NCBI GenBank assembly: GCA_003132825.1
Contig: PKYX01000519.1
Span: forward strand, 659 to 9,305
Source: Acidobacteriaceae bacterium
GTDB lineage: Bacteria; Acidobacteriota; Terriglobia; Terriglobales; Acidobacteriaceae
Length of the DNA: 8,647 nt
Reading direction: 5' to 3'
Shown: positions 5,551 through 8,647 of the stretch, piece after piece
How positions within the stretch are numbered: position 1 is the stretch's first letter
How the letters are laid out: each line of letters begins with the position of its first letter
The notes under the pieces: generated by a model
What the model saw: only the letters and a program-made list of their open reading frames with translations
Told to the model about the DNA's origin: nothing
Databases searched by the model: none
Position numbers and translations under genes: made by a program

Positions 5551-6657
5551 ATGAAGAGCATTCCCAATCGGTATTTCCCCAGCAACAAGGACCAGCGATG
5601 GATCCCCCTCATTTGGCTTCCCTGGTTCGCCTTCTTTATTCTGCAGCCAGCACTTGACCATACCTCCGCGAAAATTTGGTTGGCGGATGGGTTGGGCGGG
5701 GCTCTGTTCCTGTTCTTTTTCTTCGCCATGTTCTGGGGCAGCCGTGCCCGGTCCCTGTATTATCTCGCGGGCATCGTGCTGCTCGGCCTTGGGCTCGCAC
5801 CGATCAATCCTGGGGCGGCTACTTTTTTCATCTACGGGTGCTCGTTCGCGCCCTTCATGGTTGAGACGGAATCAAGCGCCCTGAAGTTGATAGCACTCAT
5901 TGTGGGGCTGGCCGGCCTTGAAACCTGGCTCCTGCACCTGTCGATCTGGTTTTTCGTATACGCCGGCGGCTTTGCCCTGGTGATCGGCGCCGGCAATATT
6001 TTCTTCGCCCAGAGAAACCGGGCCAATGAAACCCTCCGCATGGCCAAAGAGGAAATCGAGCATTTGGCGAAGGTTGCCGAACGCGAGCGCATCGCGCGCG
6101 ACCTGCACGATGTGCTGGGACACACGTTGTCGGTCATCATTCTGAAGTCGGAGCTGGCGGGGAAACTGATTGATCGCGACCCGCAGCGGGCCAAAGCGGA
6201 AATCGCCGATGTCGAACGGACCTCCCGCGAGGCCCTGAGCGAGGTCCGGAGCACGATCCGCGGCTATCGCGCCCACAACCTGGATGCGGAACTTGCGCAG
6301 GCGAAAGCCACGCTCGAGACCGCGGGCGTTTCGGTGAAGACCGAATCCGCCGAAATCGCCCTAACGCCCGTCCAGGAAAGCGTGGTGGCGTTAATTGTGC
6401 GGGAAGCCGTCACCAACGTGGTGCGCCATGCCCAGGCGCGCAATTGCTCGCTGCGCCTGGCGCCTCTCAACGGCAGGTGCCTGCTCGAAGTTCAGGATGA
6501 CGGGCGCGGGGGTTCTCAGGATGAAGGCAACGGCCTGCGCGGCATGCGGGAACGAATCGAGGCCCTGGGCGGAACCCTCAAACGCGAGACCGGCGGCGGG
6601 ACCCGGCTGAGCATCCAGTTTCCCTTAACGCCCGCGAAAGCGAATGGCAGCCATTGA
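5551..6657 (+). CDS. Sensor histidine kinase, HisKA_3/DesK-like
   Basis: Membrane kinase of 368 residues. The N-terminal 152 residues hold about five or six hydrophobic segments (for example 18-36, 44-62, 68-85, 110-125 and 130-152) with no sizeable extracellular domain, so it probably senses within the membrane, like DesK or LiaS-type sensors. A linker helix (155-180) leads to the HisKA_3 motif ERERIARDLHDVLGHTLSVI, with phospho-accepting His186 followed by Asp187. The ATPase domain has LIVREAVTNVVRHAQA (N box, Asn289), VQDDGRG (Asp317) and GNGLRGMRERIEALGG (326-341). All catalytic motifs are present. The start at 5551 has no good ribosome site. Its stop overlaps the start of the response regulator by four bases, so the two are a cognate pair. 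The signal is unknown; envelope damage or lipid state is likely from the family and the exporter next door. Confidence 0.93.
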   Translation: MKSIPNRYFPSNKDQRWIPLIWLPWFAFFILQPALDHTSAKIWLADGLGGALFLFFFFAMFWGSRARSLYYLAGIVLLGLGLAPINPGAATFFIYGCSFAPFMVETESSALKLIALIVGLAGLETWLLHLSIWFFVYAGGFALVIGAGNIFFAQRNRANETLRMAKEEIEHLAKVAERERIARDLHDVLGHTLSVIILKSELAGKLIDRDPQRAKAEIADVERTSREALSEVRSTIRGYRAHNLDAELAQAKATLETAGVSVKTESAEIALTPVQESVVALIVREAVTNVVRHAQARNCSLRLAPLNGRCLLEVQDDGRGGSQDEGNGLRGMRERIEALGGTLKRETGGGTRLSIQFPLTPAKANGSH

Positions 6658-7286
6658 CCCCCCCAGCGAAAGAAGGACGCAAGACGATTCGGGTGGGGAT
6701 TGCTGAAGATCAGGGCATGGTCCTCGGCGCGCTCGCGGCTTTGCTCGAGATTGAAGGCGACATATCCGTGGTATCCCGGTCGCCGAACGGCCGAGAGGCG
6801 CTGCAAGCCGTAATGGTACACAAGCCGGATGTCTTCATCACCGACATTGAGATGCCGGAGATGACCGGACTCGACGTTGCCGCCGAACTCAAGCGCCGGC
6901 GGATTGGAACCCGCGTAATTATTCTGACCACCTTCGCGCGGGCCGGATATTTGCGGCGCGCCCTGGAAGCGGGAGCGTCCGGATATTTGCTGAAAGACAT
7001 GCGAGCTGAACAGCTCGCCGAGGCGGTGCGGCGAGTGCATCAGGGATTGCGCGTGATCGATCCTGAACTGGCGACTGAGGCATGGGCAGAGCCCGACCCG
7101 CTCACCGACCGCGAGCGGCAAGTGCTTCGCATGGCCGGAGACGGCAGGACCAGCGGTGACATCGCGCTCGAACTCAGCCTCTCTGAGGGAACCGTGCGCA
7201 ACTACTTATCGGAAGCCATTAGCAAGCTGGGAGCGAGCAATCGCGTGGAAGCGGCGCGGATTGCGCGCACCAAGGGATGGCTTTAG
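6654..7286 (+). CDS. NarL/FixJ-family response regulator, DesR-like
   Basis: Transcription factor of 210 residues. The receiver domain (about 12-127) has acidic Glu18-Asp19, phospho-acceptor Asp64 in FITDIEMPEMTGL, Thr92-Thr93 in IILTTFARAGYL and Lys114 in GYLLKDMRA. A LuxR-type helix-turn-helix follows: LTDRERQVLRMAGDGRTSGDIALELSLSEGTVRNYLSEAISKLG (150-193). The TDIEMP motif and overall layout are those of DesR. The only start that keeps the whole receiver domain is TTG at 6654, which overlaps the kinase stop codon as TTGA; the first internal ATG (6717) would cut into the domain. The ribosome site is poor, so translation probably depends on the upstream kinase gene. Last gene of the operon and probable regulator of it. 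Confidence 0.94.
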   Translation: MTPPAKEGRKTIRVGIAEDQGMVLGALAALLEIEGDISVVSRSPNGREALQAVMVHKPDVFITDIEMPEMTGLDVAAELKRRRIGTRVIILTTFARAGYLRRALEAGASGYLLKDMRAEQLAEAVRRVHQGLRVIDPELATEAWAEPDPLTDRERQVLRMAGDGRTSGDIALELSLSEGTVRNYLSEAISKLGASNRVEAARIARTKGWL

Positions 7287-7374
7287 CGCTTGTGGAAAGA
7301 CTCCGGTTTGCGGGATTTGTGATGTGAGCGGCTTTTCCCCCACTCTTGATAGTCCTGAATCGTCGAGCTTGCCT

Positions 7375-7932
7375 ATGACGGTGGTGATTTCGATGCTTCG
7401 CGGCGTCAATCTGGGGAACCGCAACCGCGTCAAGATGGACGCGCTGAGAGCGCTCTATGCGTCTCTCAAGCTGCGCGACCCACAGACCTACATCCAGAGC
7501 GGCAACGTCATTTTCGAGACCAAGGAGCAGGACTTGGCTCGACTGGCCAAGCGCATCGGAAACGGGATCGAGCGGAACTTCTGCTTTCGCTGTGATGTGG
7601 TAGTTCGCACCGCTTCCGAGTTGAGAAGTGCGATTATCAGAAATCCGTTTGCGGCGCGGCCCGGCATCGATCCCAGCAAACTCTTGGTTACATTCCTCGC
7701 CAGCGCTCCCGCCGCGGAGGCTCGGGAGCGTCTGCTTCGCATCAAGACCGATCCCGAGGAGCTGCGGATCGACGGAAGGGAACTCTACACCTATTACCCG
7801 AACGGCATCGGGTGCTCGAAACTGCAAATGGCGGTCATTGAAAGGGCGCTGAAGATCTCAGGGACGGGCAGGAATTGGACCAGCGTTACCAAGATGCTCG
7901 AGATGGCAGAGAAGCTCGAAAGCGCCCACTGA
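7375..7932 (+). CDS. DUF1697 domain-containing protein
   Basis: Soluble protein of 185 residues matching the DUF1697 family in length and in all conserved blocks: MLRGVNLGNRNRVKMDALRAL (7-27), TYIQSGNVIF (38-47), the central DVVVRTASEL (74-83), and the C-terminal GTGRNWTSVTKMLEMA (163-178), the family's typical TxRNWxTVxKL block. Biochemical function is not established for the family. ATG at 7375 is chosen because family similarity begins within a few residues of it. The frame stays open upstream to 7156, overlapping the response regulator, but that part has no conserved motif. The ribosome site is weak. It starts 88 nt after the regulator and may be separate from that operon. Its stop codon is 28 nt from that of the convergent egtD. 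Confidence 0.9.
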   Translation: MTVVISMLRGVNLGNRNRVKMDALRALYASLKLRDPQTYIQSGNVIFETKEQDLARLAKRIGNGIERNFCFRCDVVVRTASELRSAIIRNPFAARPGIDPSKLLVTFLASAPAAEARERLLRIKTDPEELRIDGRELYTYYPNGIGCSKLQMAVIERALKISGTGRNWTSVTKMLEMAEKLESAH

Positions 7933-7960
7933 CGGCTGATGGACCTGGTTGCCTTCCGTT

Positions 7961-8647
7961 TCACTCGGCAATCAGCAGATTCTCAGAAAACAGCCATTCC
8001 TCATCGACCCATTGCGCTCGACAGCGGAATCCGCTACTTTCAGCGATCTGAAACACCTCTCCCCGGGAGTACTTGTGGCTGCTTTCGGTCCAGATGGTTT
8101 CCTCCTCCAGCAGCCCAACCGACAGTCCCGCCCCGCGAATGGTCACGTTCTGCTTGCACCGGGATCGAAGGTGCATCTCGACGCTGCGCGCTTGCGAATT
8201 GAACTTGGCGACATGCTCGAACCAGTGCAGATTGAAATTGGCGCACAGCTCCCGGTTGATTCGGGCCAGCAGGTTGAGGTTGAACGAACGGGTGACGCCG
8301 AGCGGATCGTCATATGCGGCCAGCAATTGAGGAAGAGGTTTTTCAAGATCAGTGCCTAGCAACAGCGAATCTCCCGGCTGCAGGATTGCGCGCAGTTCGC
8401 GGAGGAACCTCGCACCTGCCGGTCGATCGAAGTTTCCGATGGTGCTGCCCAAGAACAGCACCAGCAAATGTTCTCCGTCCTCCCGCCGGGCGGCCACTTC
8501 CTGAAGGCCATCCAGATACTCCCGTTCGAAGCCCACGATGCTGATGGAATCGATATCGCCCAGCTCGCGCCGGCACATGGCGAGGGCAGCGGGTGAAATT
8601 TCGATTGGGCAATACGAGGTGTGCCGGCCGCGGCCGCGGCGGGCGAG
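7961..8647 (-). CDS. egtD: L-histidine N-alpha-methyltransferase EgtD, 5' truncated
   Basis: SAM-dependent enzyme that trimethylates the alpha-amino group of histidine to hercynine, the first step of ergothioneine synthesis. The last 228 residues are visible; the frame is still open at the window edge, so the N-terminal part lies outside. Visible blocks, counted from the edge, are TSYCPIEISPAALA (10-23), LLVLFLGSTIGNF (61-73, part of the SAM pocket), GDSLLLGTDLEKP (92-104), LLAAYDDPLGVTRSFNLNLLARINREL (108-134), VEMHLRSR (156-163) and IWTESSHKYS (185-194). The FN and TESS residues correspond to those that bind histidine in mycobacterial EgtD (Asn166, Glu282, Ser284). The ATG at 8578 is internal, not the start. 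Partner genes such as egtB could lie just outside the window. Confidence 0.93.
   Translation of the reverse strand, partial: LARRGRGRHTSYCPIEISPAALAMCRRELGDIDSISIVGFEREYLDGLQEVAARREDGEHLLVLFLGSTIGNFDRPAGARFLRELRAILQPGDSLLLGTDLEKPLPQLLAAYDDPLGVTRSFNLNLLARINRELCANFNLHWFEHVAKFNSQARSVEMHLRSRCKQNVTIRGAGLSVGLLEEETIWTESSHKYSRGEVFQIAESSGFRCRAQWVDEEWLFSENLLIAE

Noticed and set aside
7156..7374. N-terminal extension of the DUF1697 gene by 73 residues.
   Set aside because: It overlaps the response regulator coding region and has no family similarity; the family begins at about 7375.

Overview
This GC-rich window carries ten protein genes with tight spacing. No rRNA, tRNA, insertion sequence, phage gene or CRISPR array is visible. 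The gene mix is an ABC-2 exporter with a DesK/DesR-type two-component pair, a single PP2C phosphatase, a cysteine-free Rrf2 regulator, GalE, EgtD, and the YdeI-like and DUF1697 families. It suggests a free-living soil-type bacterium. Acidobacteriota is my best guess from overall feel; nothing here proves it.

Layout. Positions 1-438 (+) hold the 3' part of a YdeI/OmpD-associated family gene. It converges on a minus-strand group that reads, in transcription order, PP2C phosphatase (3181-2420), Rrf2 regulator (2307-1786) and galE (1640-669). The gaps of 112 and 145 nt in this group each hold a GC-rich hairpin just after the upstream stop codon, so these may be separate transcription units. From the divergent region 3182-3488 a plus-strand operon starts: ABC ATPase (3489-4466), ABC-2 permease (4472-5281), a 59-residue two-helix membrane protein (5325-5504), a DesK-like histidine kinase (5551-6657) and a NarL/DesR-like response regulator (6654-7286). 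A DUF1697 gene follows (7375-7932). The window ends in a convergent, 5'-truncated egtD (8647-7961, minus), the histidine methyltransferase of ergothioneine synthesis.

How it works together. The five-gene operon reads as a self-contained sense-and-export module. The membrane kinase phosphorylates the regulator, which probably binds the perfect dyad TGACA-TT-TGTCA at 3378-3389, upstream of the first gene, and controls its own exporter. The order ATPase-permease-kinase-regulator resembles Bacillus yvfRSTU, and the same kinds of parts occur in the linearmycin-resistance genes lnrJK-lnrLMN. The extra small membrane protein in the middle is the least explained part. On the other strand, the Rrf2 protein lacks every cysteine needed for an Fe-S cluster and looks CymR-like. 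A GGAA...TTCC dyad sits four bases before its start codon, and a weaker relative lies upstream of galE. I see no clear undescribed system; the small membrane protein and the PP2C/cysteine-free Rrf2 pairing deserve the closest look.
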